Assembly: GCA_013339895.1 (NCBI GenBank)
Contig: JABACO010000001.1
Span: 8,474,020 to 8,538,019, forward strand
From: Ephydatia muelleri
Lineage: Eukaryota > Porifera > Demospongiae > Spongillida > Spongillidae
Direction: 5' to 3'
Length of the DNA stretch: 64,000 bases
Under the pieces are notes generated by a model. The model ran no database searches, had not been told where the DNA came from, and worked only from the letters and a program-made list of their open reading frames with translations. How positions within the stretch are numbered: the stretch's first letter is position 1; each line of letters starts with the position of its first letter. The translations under genes and the position numbers were made by a program. This document shows positions 37,805 to 48,367 of this stretch, piece after piece.

Positions 37805-38029
37805 CCCAACATGCGGTTAAAAAGTACACCTCCATTTTATTACTGAAAAGGTCTTACACTTTGTAGTATATAACGCTTTCTTTTTTTACAGTTTTAAGGG
37901 ATACAGACATGACAGGTTCAACATGTAGGTATGTATAATAGAACAGCATAAATTACAAGCATTCACAACAACAGTAATATACTCTACAGTTCTATTCTTC
38001 ACATAGTTCATTTAATCTTTTGTAATGCA

Positions 38030-38830
38030 GATACTGAGAGATGACCATATCACTGTCTTCACACCATTTCCTCAAGCCATTGTTGGAGTATGGCCAAATT
38101 GATCCGTTCAGCATTCTTTGGTGTTCATTTTCTAGTGCTGTCACAAGTGGCTCCAGAACTATCTTTCAGCAGAAAATATTCCAAACTTCAAATAGTTAAC
38201 TCCAATCTGTTCAGCAATGTTCACTCTCCTATCTGAGAAGGATAATAATCTGGCAATGTGGATGTACCTGGAAAGAAGGGGGGAGGGGGGGGCACGCGAG
38301 CTAACTATTAAAAAGGTAATTGGATAGAATTATTGTCCAGGTAATCAAATCACCACTGCCACCCAGTTGGGGAACAGATTGAAGGGTAAGGTGTACTAAC
38401 CTTTCAACTCCACTACAACTTGGGTTATCAACTTGGACAATAGTTTGGATTTAAAGCACTCAGAAGAATTGTATTTTGCATCCCATACGTTACTAATAGT
38501 AGAATATTCAAGATATTCATGCATTCTAGAGAAGTCTGAGGGGGGTTGGAGCATTGCCTTCATCATTATAAAGAACATAAAAAAACAGTTTTTGCAACCA
38601 TAATAATGACCGTTCAAATGAGAGACCATTTGTCTTTCTGGTTCTGATGGTGAAGAGGAAAGAAGTGGAGTGACCACAGGGGGATATACTGCAAAGCAAA
38701 ATACAGGTCATTACATGTAACAACACCTCCCAACCCCTCACCTCCAATAAGGTATGGAAGACGTGGCTCTATCTTCATCCACTCTTCCATCACCACATAC
38801 TTCTCACCATCCACATCACAGCAGGTGCTT
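38030..38830 (-). pseudogene. death-domain protein gene, decayed or misassembled
   Basis: Minus-strand exons: about 38744-38826 (MEEWMKIEPRLPYL), about 38399-38690 (VSHLNGHYYGCKN, HEYLEYSTISNVWDAKY) and about 38030-38268. The last reads like the sponge-type death domain: NIAEQIGVNYLKFGI, FLLKDSSGA, ALENEHQR, NAERINLAILQQWLE and VKTVIWSSL, in family order and spacing, but spread over alternating frames separated by about four single-base changes. An alternative single frame through the last exon is open for about 56 codons but resembles nothing known to me. Death domains act in adaptor signalling for apoptosis and immunity. The identity rests on remembered sponge sequences. Confidence 0.5.
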
Positions 38831-38872
38831 AACTACAACGCTTTCTATCAGTGAACAAAACCGATGGTTTAA

Positions 38873-39704
38873 CCTTTACTCTCCAGAGTCAAGTCCTACG
38901 CGTAGGACCAATATTTGACAATTCATTATAAATAGAAATGCAAGTTTTTGTCATCCATTTCTCTACTGTTGTTGATGTGTCTACCATGCTTAATTTACCA
39001 ATTGACAATCCATTTTTTTAATCACGCTCTTGGTTACACGATGCAAAAACAGGATGCGGGTACTTAAAAATGCATTATGCGTACAATTTAATTGTCAGTC
39101 ACAGAAAAGAGTATGACAAGCTCGATGACAAGTATAACTTTTATTGGATGTTTTTTGAAGCTTGATGTGCATGTGTGCTACTTAATGCATTCTATGGCAG
39201 TTGTCTAACTCTAAACGATTTAGCCATTTGTACTGAAAACACACTGTGCGTTTTCAAGATTTGTCCATTCACTTGGCTATTCCAAGACATGCGACTGACA
39301 AATAGTATGCTCATACGCTTGTGGAGCTAGCAAATTCCAAATGTACTTTTTTATTTTCCTAGTGCCAAAGACCTGTCTCACTATCCCCCTTGTTTTGAGC
39401 GTCGTTCTGATCTTTCCAACATTACTTGTTGGTACTTGAAGTTGCTTCACGATAACATGTATCTATTGGCAATGAGTATTGACTGTATTTGACAGTCTTT
39501 GAAGAATTGCAGGAAGTACCAGTATATTCAGAATTACTAACCATTTTTACAGTACAATGAGTTTTGGTTTGTTCTCTGTTCATTTGGGTTGCAAAAAATT
39601 AATTTTAACATGCGTCCTACGCGTAGAACGATCGTCCTACGCGAGAACGATCGTCCTACGCGTAGAGCGATCGTCCTACGCGTAGGACGTCTGGAGATTA
39701 AAGG
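38873..39704. mobile_element. piggyBac-like non-autonomous transposon
   Basis: Flanked on both sides by TTAA (38869-38872 and 39705-39708), the piggyBac target. The ends are CCTTTACTCTCCAGA and its near complement (TCTGGAGATTAAAGG), matching the CCYTT-type piggyBac terminus. Just inside is the palindrome GTCCTACGCGTAGGAC (38893-38908). On the right there is a cluster of four about 20-bp repeats of CGTCCTACGCGTAGAACGAT (39612-39688), probably transposase-binding sites. No transposase is readable in the 832 bp. Confidence 0.85.
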
Positions 39705-39709
39705 TTAAC

Positions 39710-40769
39710 GATGAATAATTTACACACTGCTCACGGTACGAAGGATCTTTTGTAGAGTTTGCGGGTGCAAGCTTTTCGTAGATCACAAACAAGAAATAGT
39801 CGTAGTCTATGCACACACCCAATGTACCCCTACACGGAGGAGATTTGCAAGCCTTTCATATCACCACAAAGAAAGATAGCCCTGAGATCCACCCCCCCGG
39901 ATTTATGCTGCTCAAAAGTAGACACCTTACAATGCTCAGTGGAGCCATATCACTGGTTAGCCATTCCATGGAGAGATGTCCATAGTTTTTCATGCTTGCT
40001 TATCAGCTTGTAATAGGGGCTGTAATGGTCATAAGCCATTTTTATACACCAAGGACAGGAAAAAAAGTCAGGAAAGTCTGCTATGGGAAGTACTCCAGTG
40101 AAATTGTAAAATCAGCAATGCTTCAAAGGATAATGCTAGCTATACCATGCACAGATGCTGCTACTGCATGTATGTGCCGTTGAGGAGCAGCAATGTCCTA
40201 TTTGCTTTGGTGAACCAATACAGCTCCCATGCCATAGGTTCGTGTGTGCACCTGTCTGATAGAGTAAGTCACTTGCTGGTACTATGCATGGTCCATGTTG
40301 TTACATGTTTTCATGTCCGGATGTGCACTCATTAAAGCCTGCCTGGTAGAATGGTGCAAACTGTTGCGGCATGATGTATTGGTGCTATCTGCATCATGTA
40401 AAAGAAGCATCAATGCGGCCATTGAGCATGATAGACATTGTTGCAGTCAAGTGAGGAAAGCAAGAGATGCACTAGCCAGTAAGGTGGTGCACTGCATGCT
40501 TGATGCAACTGAAGAGAACTGAAGAGAATATTAATTTTATTCAAGGGACCTACACTCTGAAATTGAATCGTATTGGCGACCTTGAGTTTCTTAGTAAGAT
40601 GTTCATGTATGGATGCTCTTATGCAAGTGCATGGTATGCTTGAGAACAGTATCCGTTTTGATCTTTCAAATCCTCCAGCTTCCATGAAACTTCTGTGATC
40701 AAGTACAATGGAATCCAAGGAATGGGGAAACAAGAACCTCTAGTATAAAGAAGTGGCCCAGTGTTATCA
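39710..40769. other. no gene recognised
   Basis: Several short frames (for example 40295-40522 plus strand and 40410-40733 minus strand) without recognisable domains. Part may be degraded 5' LINE sequence. Confidence 0.4.
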
Positions 40770-42090
40770 GGCAAAACAGGCATGGTTGTTCTCAAATGTG
40801 AGCTCTATTGCCCAGGCGATACCCCCACTTTCCCATCAGAGCTTAAAGTATCCCATTTGCCTCATTTGAGATCTTAGGGTGCCCAATACATATACTGTGC
40901 AAACTTTATTGCCTCAAACGTCTCCAAACACACAGCTGTTGCTCCAGTTGAAAAATTTTGCTGCCACAGACCCACAAGTGAGTTAACTTTACTTCGTTTG
41001 TGTGGTAGCTTTTGCAGGTTAAGTTACTTGGCTCGTTCAACTCCAACTGATTTGGTATTGGAAGCTTCAAGCTTTTTGATGATGACATCCACCACTGTTT
41101 CATGGACTGTATAGGTTTCACAACTTCTGATGAGGCATGGTTGTCAGGCCCAGCTTGGCCTCAACAGTGGTGGTCTAGGTTTGCGCTCACTGTCCCTTCA
41201 CTCAAACTCAGCATATATCGTTTCTGTCTGTTCCTCGCGGTGTTGTTGATTCTGAAGACATACACCACTTTAATTCTCATTGTTTCTCCAATCGAGAAAC
41301 TTTCTGTCATTTCCATTATCTCTTACCCGTCAGTCAGAAGCTTCTGTCTTCTAAAGTGAATGACCATTGTTTTTCAAAACCGTTTGATCGATCCTCTCCT
41401 GCTAACAACGCTAGGCTGCTATCAGTTTCAGCTCCTCATGCCACATCCTGGCTATCAGTTATTCCTTCCACATCCCAAGGCCTACATCTTGACCCCATTG
41501 AATTCAGGGTAGCTGTCAAGTGGTGGCTGGGCCCTAGATACATACCAGAGCTCTCAGTGTGCCCTCTGCCTGCACACAGTCTGGACCCCACGCTTTAACA
41601 TACAAATGTGGGGGTGATGTTGTATTACGCCATAATGCACTCAGGGACACTTTAGTGCACTTCCTTCACCGTGCGCATGGTTCTGTCCAAGTTGAAGTTG
41701 ACGCTGGGCTCTTTCCCGACCATTTGCAGTCACGACCTGCCGATATTCTGTTGCAGAATTGGAACCTTGGGAGGCCCGTTGCCCAGGACATCTCCGTAGT
41801 CTCACCGCTAAATCATTCAACTTTATAGCTGAAGCGGGAGCAACGTTTGGTGCAGTCCTTGAGACAACGGAGAGCAGGAAACACCAGGCCAATGATGAAA
41901 AGTGTTCAGCTCTAGGGTGGGTCTAAACCCAACTAGCAGTTGATTCCTATGGGGCTTGGGGTAAAGAGACTTCATTGTTTTTCCGCACAAGTTGCTGCTC
42001 GGCTTGCAATCTACAAGTCCCCTGCCAAAGTCACAGGCTTCTTTCGACCTGTTTTCCAACTTAAACATTTGAGCAAATGCCAGGGCCATT
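40770..42090 (+). mobile_element. LINE 3' half with RLE-like C-terminus
   Basis: 5'-truncated non-LTR retrotransposon with scattered frame changes and stops. Pieces in order: GDTPTFPSELKVSHLPHL, DPQVSLTLLRLCGSFCRLSY, GGLGLRSLSLHSNSAYIV, DPIEFRVAVKWWLG, then a Cys/His cluster (CPLPAH, YKCGGD, RHNALRD) and SRPADILLQNW..DISVV. The last two fit the zinc-knuckle and PD-(D/E)xK arrangement of restriction-like-endonuclease LINEs. It ends with EKCSALGW and AVDSYGAWGKE. The exact clade is not assigned. The same 3' end recurs at 10.8, 46.5, 47.6 and 57.3 kb. Confidence 0.8.
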
Positions 42091-42244
42091 CTCCGAAGAG
42101 TGTAGAACCGTACTTGTCTGTGTTTGATGTGTATATTTCATTTGAATGAAATTGTATATTAAGCATCAGTTTATAACTGTTTACATGTACGCGCGAAAAA
42201 TAAGTCAGTAAACTGGCAGTTAATATTCAGACAGTCATTACTAA

Positions 42245-42807
42245 TTAACACTTGCCAATTTTGATCTGCCTGAACTTGTCGTGCTTAATCCGAGTGGAAC
42301 CCCATTCGTCCTGTGGTGTAGCGTAACTTGTGAGTAGCCACATGGTACGGATCGGATCTCGGGAACGGCTCGAGTATTGTCGTATATGCCATTCCAAGAA
42401 GTGGTACTCCTGGAATTTGAAACTCCATTCTGCCAGGATACTACAAATTCTATTGTGCCTATCTTCTTCGAATTGAGAGTGACTGCGTCGTAACCACCAT
42501 AGAGGCGGTACCCCGCCGTTGTGTATAGTCCAGTGAGAGATCCATCATCATGAAGAGTAAGTTCCATACGTGATCGCATATCCTAGTTCATTCTGAAAAC
42601 ACTCGGTGGCTGAAATGGGCATTAATTTATCCGTTAATTGCGTATGCAATACATGCATGGTTACTCACTTGGAGCAGTTTCTGCAATCGCAATTGTTGTG
42701 GCAATAAGAGTAAGAAACGCGAATAGTATCCTAGCTAACGATGGCAAGGTTGAGAAAACCGCGCACATCATACACAATTTTAGAATAATCAAAAACAACT
42801 CACCCAT
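42245..42807 (-). CDS. avidin/streptavidin-family secreted biotin-binding protein
   Basis: Exon 1 (42669-42807) encodes a hydrophobic signal peptide (IATTIAIAETAP) and ends in GTGAGT. Exon 2 (42245-42609) encodes the barrel. Aligned by eye to streptavidin: NELG (N23), SRMELTLHDDGSLTGLYTTA (S27, Y43), VVSWQNG (W79), SRSTTSWNGIY (S88, T90, W92), MWLLTSYATPQDEWGST (W108, W120) and KHDKF (D128). All the classical biotin contacts, including the inter-subunit Trp, are present. Two frame changes are needed to read this: one between NELG and SRMEL, where about 7 extra bases occur, and one just before the MWLLTS strand. Without the second change the frame ends at 42241 with an unrelated tail. The lesions may be sequencing errors or recent decay. 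A TATA-like box lies upstream. A biotin-sequestering defence role is inferred from the family. Confidence 0.85.
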
Positions 42808-42851
42808 CGCTTCGTGCCAAATGAATTGTACGGTAAGAGGGCGTTCAGTTG

Positions 42852-42859
42852 CTTAAATA
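42852..42859 (-). promoter_or_regulatory. TATA-like box of the avidin gene
   Basis: On the minus strand this reads TATTTAAG, about 45 bp upstream of the proposed avidin ATG. That is compatible with a short 5' UTR. Confidence 0.35.
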
Positions 42860-44171
42860 GACCTCTAGTCGCATGTTTACGCTAGAACTTATATATTATA
42901 AGCACATAGGATGGGTATAATATATAATTTAATTTCATGAGTGTGCAACCTGGAATCGCACTGCCGAAGAACTACATACGCCGGTTGAAGCAATTGCACT
43001 TCATAACACACTGCTAGAGAAACCACCTTTATCTGCCAACCCTGTCGTGTACTAGCATGCAGCATCAGCATGTGTCATACTTGCAATAAGGCATACTTAA
43101 ACAATCATTGCAGTTAGTGGATGCGTATCTAAATGAATAACAGTGCCTGCCATCACACGTTGTTTCTTTGACTCAATCTGACCGCATTACGAAGTGCCCA
43201 CCACACCCCTGCAATAATTGCCATATGGAGGAATGGGCAAAGACGGTGCCCATATATCACTGCATTATATACTGTATTTGGTATAGAAGAAAGAGATTAT
43301 CAACTGGTAATTGCGCCAGAACAGAAAGTGCAGAAGTTTAATTGTAGTGTTGTTCAATCATAGATGGTCTGGTGCTAGTATCACCATGCATGCAGATCCA
43401 ATTCCGATGAATTTTTTGGAATTGTATAACCTCAAAGGAAATTATGTACCAGATTTGGTAATGTGGTTCAGTTTTTGTTGGGGTGAAATTTTATGATTCA
43501 ATACTTAGTTGCTTAATTTTCTGATCAACTTGAAACCTTGTCCCTTTGTCAAGAAGAAGCATTGCTTCCGAAATATGGCCCACAACACAGCAAGGTTGGG
43601 CTATTATACATGGACTCTCGATCAAGGCAACCAAATTGAGCAATGTTGCTTTCATATGCAAACTGCCCAGATTATATGTAGTACAAATGTTAAGCCTCTC
43701 AGAGGATGTATTTATGTGGAGGGGCCTGCTTTGGATTTGGATTATTATGGTGGATGTGGCATATGTTCTGCTTGCATATGCCATCCAATTAGGGTACAGC
43801 CTCAACGTGTTTAGTACTAGCAGCAAGTGGTTGTGGGCCACATTGATCCGTTACTAATGGTGTTTGTGGTTCAGATAATGGATCAAAGTGATATTTGGAG
43901 CCTCCCAGGCTTGATGTGGCTTCTTCTCCTGAGATGGGGCATAACATCCACCCTGCTACAAAGTGCTTGAATGTGATATTTAAGACAATTTATATGGGCT
44001 AGGTTTGATCATGATATCAAAGTAACTGATGATGTAATGGCCATGGCTTTCCATAACAGGACCAAATCACAACTTTGTGATTGTACTCTACAGAATGTTT
44101 TAGGTATATAGTTTACCACGAACGTCGTGCAACTTGATGACGTGATTCGTCTTCAATCATGCAATGATTAA
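42860..44171. other. no gene recognised
   Basis: Open frames of about 100 codons occur on both strands at 43491-43857 but overlap each other and lack a recognisable family. The plus frame carries many cysteines (GGCGICSACICHP) and might be a fragment of an unknown protein. Confidence 0.4.
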
Positions 44172-44576
44172 CAGTGGCGTATTTAGGGGGGGGGAGGGGG
44201 TTCGGGCACCCCCCTCCGTCTCGTAGAAGATAATTCACGCGCTTAGTTACCTGCATCTGATGCGGGTAACTAGCAGTGGCGTATCCAGGGGGGGGGTCGG
44301 GGGGGGGGTCTCCGGGTGCTTGAGCACCCCCCTCATTCAAAATTGTAACCGTGTATTATAACGATAAGTATTTTTCTGTGTGCCACACAAAGGTATCGAC
44401 CTGAGACGTCGCGACCTGTCCCCCCCCCCCCCCACCCCCCCACTTCCACCCCACCCCCCCCCCACCCCACCCCCCCCCCCCCACCCCCCCCCCCCCCCCA
44501 CTTACTTTTCGTTATGGGGCCTGGACCTTAATTAAGCACCCCCTTCCGCTGAAATCCTGAATACGCCATTGCTTAA
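44172..44576. mobile_element. GC-rich short element with CAGTGGCGTA ends
   Basis: The left end CAGTGGCGTATTTAGG is mirrored near 44556-44574 by CCTGAATACGCCATTG. A second internal copy of the left end (CAGTGGCGTATCCAGG) occurs at 44272, with mirrored GGGTGC/GCACCC blocks. A poly-C/CCCCA tract of about 90 bp (44420-44502) lies inside. This looks like nested short non-autonomous elements. Confidence 0.65.
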
Positions 44577-45300
44577 TTATTCAACGGTACTAACCAAATT
44601 AATGTAGCGGAAATTCGGATTGGGTGGAGATGGGGCCCCTTATATTTTAATTAGTCTAGGGCACCTAATCCGGCACTGCTGGCGAGTGCCTGTTTGGAGG
44701 ATGAGGATGGTTTGCAATTTGTATGTGACTGAAATAAACTGCACTGCAGGAAATCACGCAAACCATGTCTATTTCTCTCTTGCCTCTTGCACAATTCCCA
44801 TCCCTCTCGCATACAGCACACATTCGTGCCTACTACGCCTGCTGTACGACTTCTTTGACTTCAATATGAAAACAACTACTTGTATCGGATACAGTAACAT
44901 TATTCAGGTTGTTCATATCAATGGATTGCCTGCTTTGGTCAATGGAATAAATAGTGAATTTCAGAGTTTCATATTACTAGACATCAAACACTGAAACCTA
45001 CATATGTAACTTAAAGTTTATAACAAACCAACAAGTAAACTAGAATGTGCATTCATTATCTAGACAGGTACCATGCATCAATAATCATACATGTATGAAC
45101 TCCAACCTCCCTCAAATAAATTGCACATATTTATGAACCACAATTATTTGTTTAAAATAGTTGCACTCTGGTGTGTTACCTGATGGGCTTGTGCCTTCCT
45201 TCTCCTCTCTCGCGTGGCTGAACACATGCTATTACTAGTTCAGTTGGCCACACCTATATCCATCCCTCCACTCTGCTAGATATATAACCTTGTCCATACT
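44577..45300. other. no gene recognised
   Basis: An open plus-strand frame at about 44620-44994 has no recognisable domain. The right part begins sequence shared with 46110-46200. Confidence 0.4.
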
Positions 45301-45455
45301 TTGCACACACAACATAAGGTATAGCCCTTCCTAAGGACAGCCAGCCTTAAGGGCCATGAGTGGAATGATCACATACACCTGTACATAATGCCCTCTCCAC
45401 ACAAGAGATATATGTCAGTAATCGGACACTGATCTCATCTCAAATTACGCTCACT

Positions 45456-45561
45456 TTGCCTCGATGGTTGATCTGTGCATGCACCCTTTTCCAATAGCAG
45501 CTGGGCACATGTGACATGCCCACCCACCCCGTATTGCATCCGCCAGTGGAGTACATCCTCT
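45456..45561 (-). pseudogene. degenerate ankyrin exon, copy A
   Basis: Contains GHVTCAQLLLEKGA but the start (GCTPLADAIRGG) is in another frame and the C-terminal part is altered. Its length is not a multiple of 33 codons like copy B. Confidence 0.65.
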
Positions 45562-46464
45562 CTGTAAAGATAACACAGTACATGTATCATAGAGAGTACC
45601 ACCAATGGTACGTACAACGCCCCATCTTTCCCATAGACACGGAAACTGCTCAAGGAGTCATCGAGACCTTGAACACCTCCTGTCATGCTGATGATATTAC
45701 TGATTACATAACATGAACATATGGGTACAACGATAAGCAAACTTACAGTGCTATTAACATCCGTACAATTACTGAAAGGGTGCGATCAATGTATGATGCA
45801 CCACATCATGAGGATAGTATACTAATATATCCTTCGCAGTATACTAGAAAGCGTGTACTGCTCTCAGGTCGATTTGTTTAGGAGTTCACTGTCAATCCCA
45901 AAGATATCATTACCTACCAAAGCGATCTCAATGGGAAGTGTACATGTAAGTTAAGTTATAATTCTGAAACTATGGTGAGCACTGTTTTAGTCACATACAT
46001 AAATAGGATTATTCACCTTGACAACCCATGCTGCATTCCTTACATCCAGCACAGCCCCTCCCACCTTCTCCATTTCTCTATATTCACCAATAAACAAATA
46101 ATTAAGGCTACACATTCTGAACACATGCTATTACTAGTTCAGTTGGCCACACCCATATCCAGCCCTCCCCTCTGCTAGATATGTAACCTTGTCATGCTTT
46201 GCTCACTCATCCCACAGACTCAGAATGACACCTGTCATGCTGATGTACATGTATCCTTCCACTCAGCTTAATATTTAGTGATGAGGTAAAGATGTAACAT
46301 TTCAAACACAACACAAACAGGCAGGTAGAATTTGATCAGCTGCGATCAACAGTGAAGTTTAAGTGTTTGGTTGTGTGCAATACTCTGCACATCAAGTCAC
46401 AAATTAGCAATGATCACAATACCCACATCAAGTGGTAGTTGTAGCTACACTACTTTGGATGTTA

Positions 46465-46640
46465 TATACAGATAGAGACAAGTACTATACCATCAGTATG
46501 TAAACATGTTCCTAAGTGTGAAGAACTTGGATTGATGTGTGTGTCCCTAGCTATTGAAGGCTATGGTGCATGAAGCATGGAAGCACAGCATACCATTTCA
46601 CAGTTGGGCTTGCAGGCTCTCCCTCAAAAGTAACCTAACC
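46465..46640 (+). mobile_element. LINE 3' end fragment
   Basis: Reads VPKCEELGLMCVSLAIEGYG, the terminal segment of the LINE family at 40.8-42.1 kb, embedded in the tandem duplication. The insertion therefore predates the duplication. Confidence 0.65.
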
Positions 46641-47081
46641 AAGTCCAGCAGCCAATCTCTATGGCAGTCTGAACATGACACTGATTAAGGCCAAAACAAG
46701 AGCTAGATTGAGCAGAAATGCATAGTTCTGCATAGAGTGCATGCAGCATGTGTTGATGTATTAGTTGTTCATGCTTTTTTAGACTATTAAACACTCCATT
46801 GTCCCTTCGTGTTAAATAATACCCACCATTAGCATCTCAATACCTGAGTTGCTTGCAGGGAGGGAGAGGTTATGGTCAGTCCTTCCATATTGAATCCATA
46901 GTACATGTATTTTAATTTACGACTACACATTATGCACACAGATTATTGCTTGATCTCATATCCAGCCCTCCCCTCTGCTACATGTAGTTACAAATTTTGT
47001 CTATGCTTTACACATACAGTACCTCATACATGGAAGGGATACATGTAAGTCAGCAACAGACATTAGTCTCATCTCACTCAC

Positions 47082-47180
47082 CTTGCCCTGATGGTTGATC
47101 TGTGCACCCTTCTCCAACAGCAGTTGCACACATGTGACATTCCCTCCCCATGATGCCCACCTCAATGCAGTCAGTCCATT
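47082..47180 (-). CDS. single ankyrin-repeat exon, copy B (intact)
   Basis: A 99-bp exon between a TGTACAG acceptor and a GTGAGT donor encodes exactly one 33-residue ankyrin repeat: GLTALRWASWGGNVTCVQLL, then LEKGAQINHQGK. One-exon-one-repeat structure is common in animal ankyrin genes. The host gene is not otherwise recognisable; neighbouring copies A and C are broken, so this may be an exon of a decaying ankyrin-repeat gene. Ankyrin repeats mediate protein binding. Confidence 0.7.
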
Positions 47181-47529
47181 CTGTACAGATACAAGTACAT
47201 GTATCATAGAGAGTACTACCAATGTCACGTACAACACACCACACAGCCCCATCTTTCCCATAGATACAGAAACGGAGGAGTCATAGAGGCCTTGGACACC
47301 TCCTGTCATGCTGATGTATCTTTCAGCTAAACTTACAATTTTAGTGATGAGGTAGAGCAGTATTAAAATGTAACATTTTGGATTAGGAAAACCATACACA
47401 ACACAAACAGGTGCGTAAGAATTTGATCAGTTGTGGTCAACAGTGAAGTTTAAGTGTTTGGTTGTGTGCAATACTCTGCACATCAAGTCACAACTTAGCA
47501 ATGATCACAATACCCACATCAAGTGGTAG

Positions 47530-47760
47530 TTGTAGCTACACTACTTTGGATGTTACATATACAGATAGAGACCAATGTACTGTACGACAGTATGTAAAAC
47601 ACTCTGAAAATGTTCCCAAGTGTGAAGAACTTGGATGGATCTGTGTGCCCCTTGCTGTTGAAGCCTATGTTGCATGAAGCATGGAAGCCCAGCATACCAT
47701 TTCACAGTTGGGCTTGCAGGCTCTCCCTCAAAGTAACCTAACCAAGTCCAGCAGACAATC
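47530..47760 (+). mobile_element. LINE 3' end fragment, duplicated copy
   Basis: Reads VPKCEELGWICVPLAVEAYV, then a stop. It is the tandem-duplicated partner of the fragment at 46.5 kb. Confidence 0.7.
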
Positions 47761-48266
47761 TCTATGGCAGTCTGAACATGACACTGATTAAGGCCAACTC
47801 AAGAGCTAGATTGAGCAGAAATGCATAGTTCTGCATAGAGTGCATGCAGCATGTTTTGATGTATTTAGTTGTTCATGCTTTTTTAGACTACTAAACACTC
47901 CATTGTTCCTTTCGTGTTAAATAATACCCACCATTAGCATCTCAATACCTGAGCTGCTTGGTCAGTCCTTCAACATATTGAATCCATAGTACATGTATTT
48001 CAATTTACGACTACACATTGTGCACATACAGATTATTGCTTGATCTCATATCCAGCCCTCCCCTCTGCTACATGTAGGTACAAATTTTGCCTATGCTTTA
48101 CACACACACACTACATGTACAGTACATCAGAACACATAACTCTGTCCCTCTCCTAGACACAGAAATCAGAGGGGCATTAGGGAATGATCACATACACTAC
48201 CACATACATGTAAGGGATACATGTAAGTCAGCAACAGACATTGGTCTCATCTCAAATTACACTCAC

Positions 48267-48367
48267 CTGGTCCTGATGGTTGATTTGAGCACCTTCTCCA
48301 ACAGCAGCTGCACACATGTAATATGCCCTTTCCATGATGCCGCCATCAGTGGAGTGTTTCCAGTGTT
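48267..48367 (-). pseudogene. ankyrin exon, copy C, frame altered
   Basis: Encodes GNTPLMAASWKGHITCVQLL and LEK in good ankyrin form, then loses the frame because the exon is 101 rather than 99 bp. Splice sites are retained. Confidence 0.7.

Noticed and set aside
40295-40733. Opposing 75- and 107-codon frames before the LINE
   Set aside because: No family resemblance; could be degraded LINE 5' sequence, but no motif was found.
43491-43857. Three overlapping frames of 100-116 codons
   Set aside because: They lie on both strands with equal plausibility and lack a recognisable domain; at most one can be real, and none could be supported.
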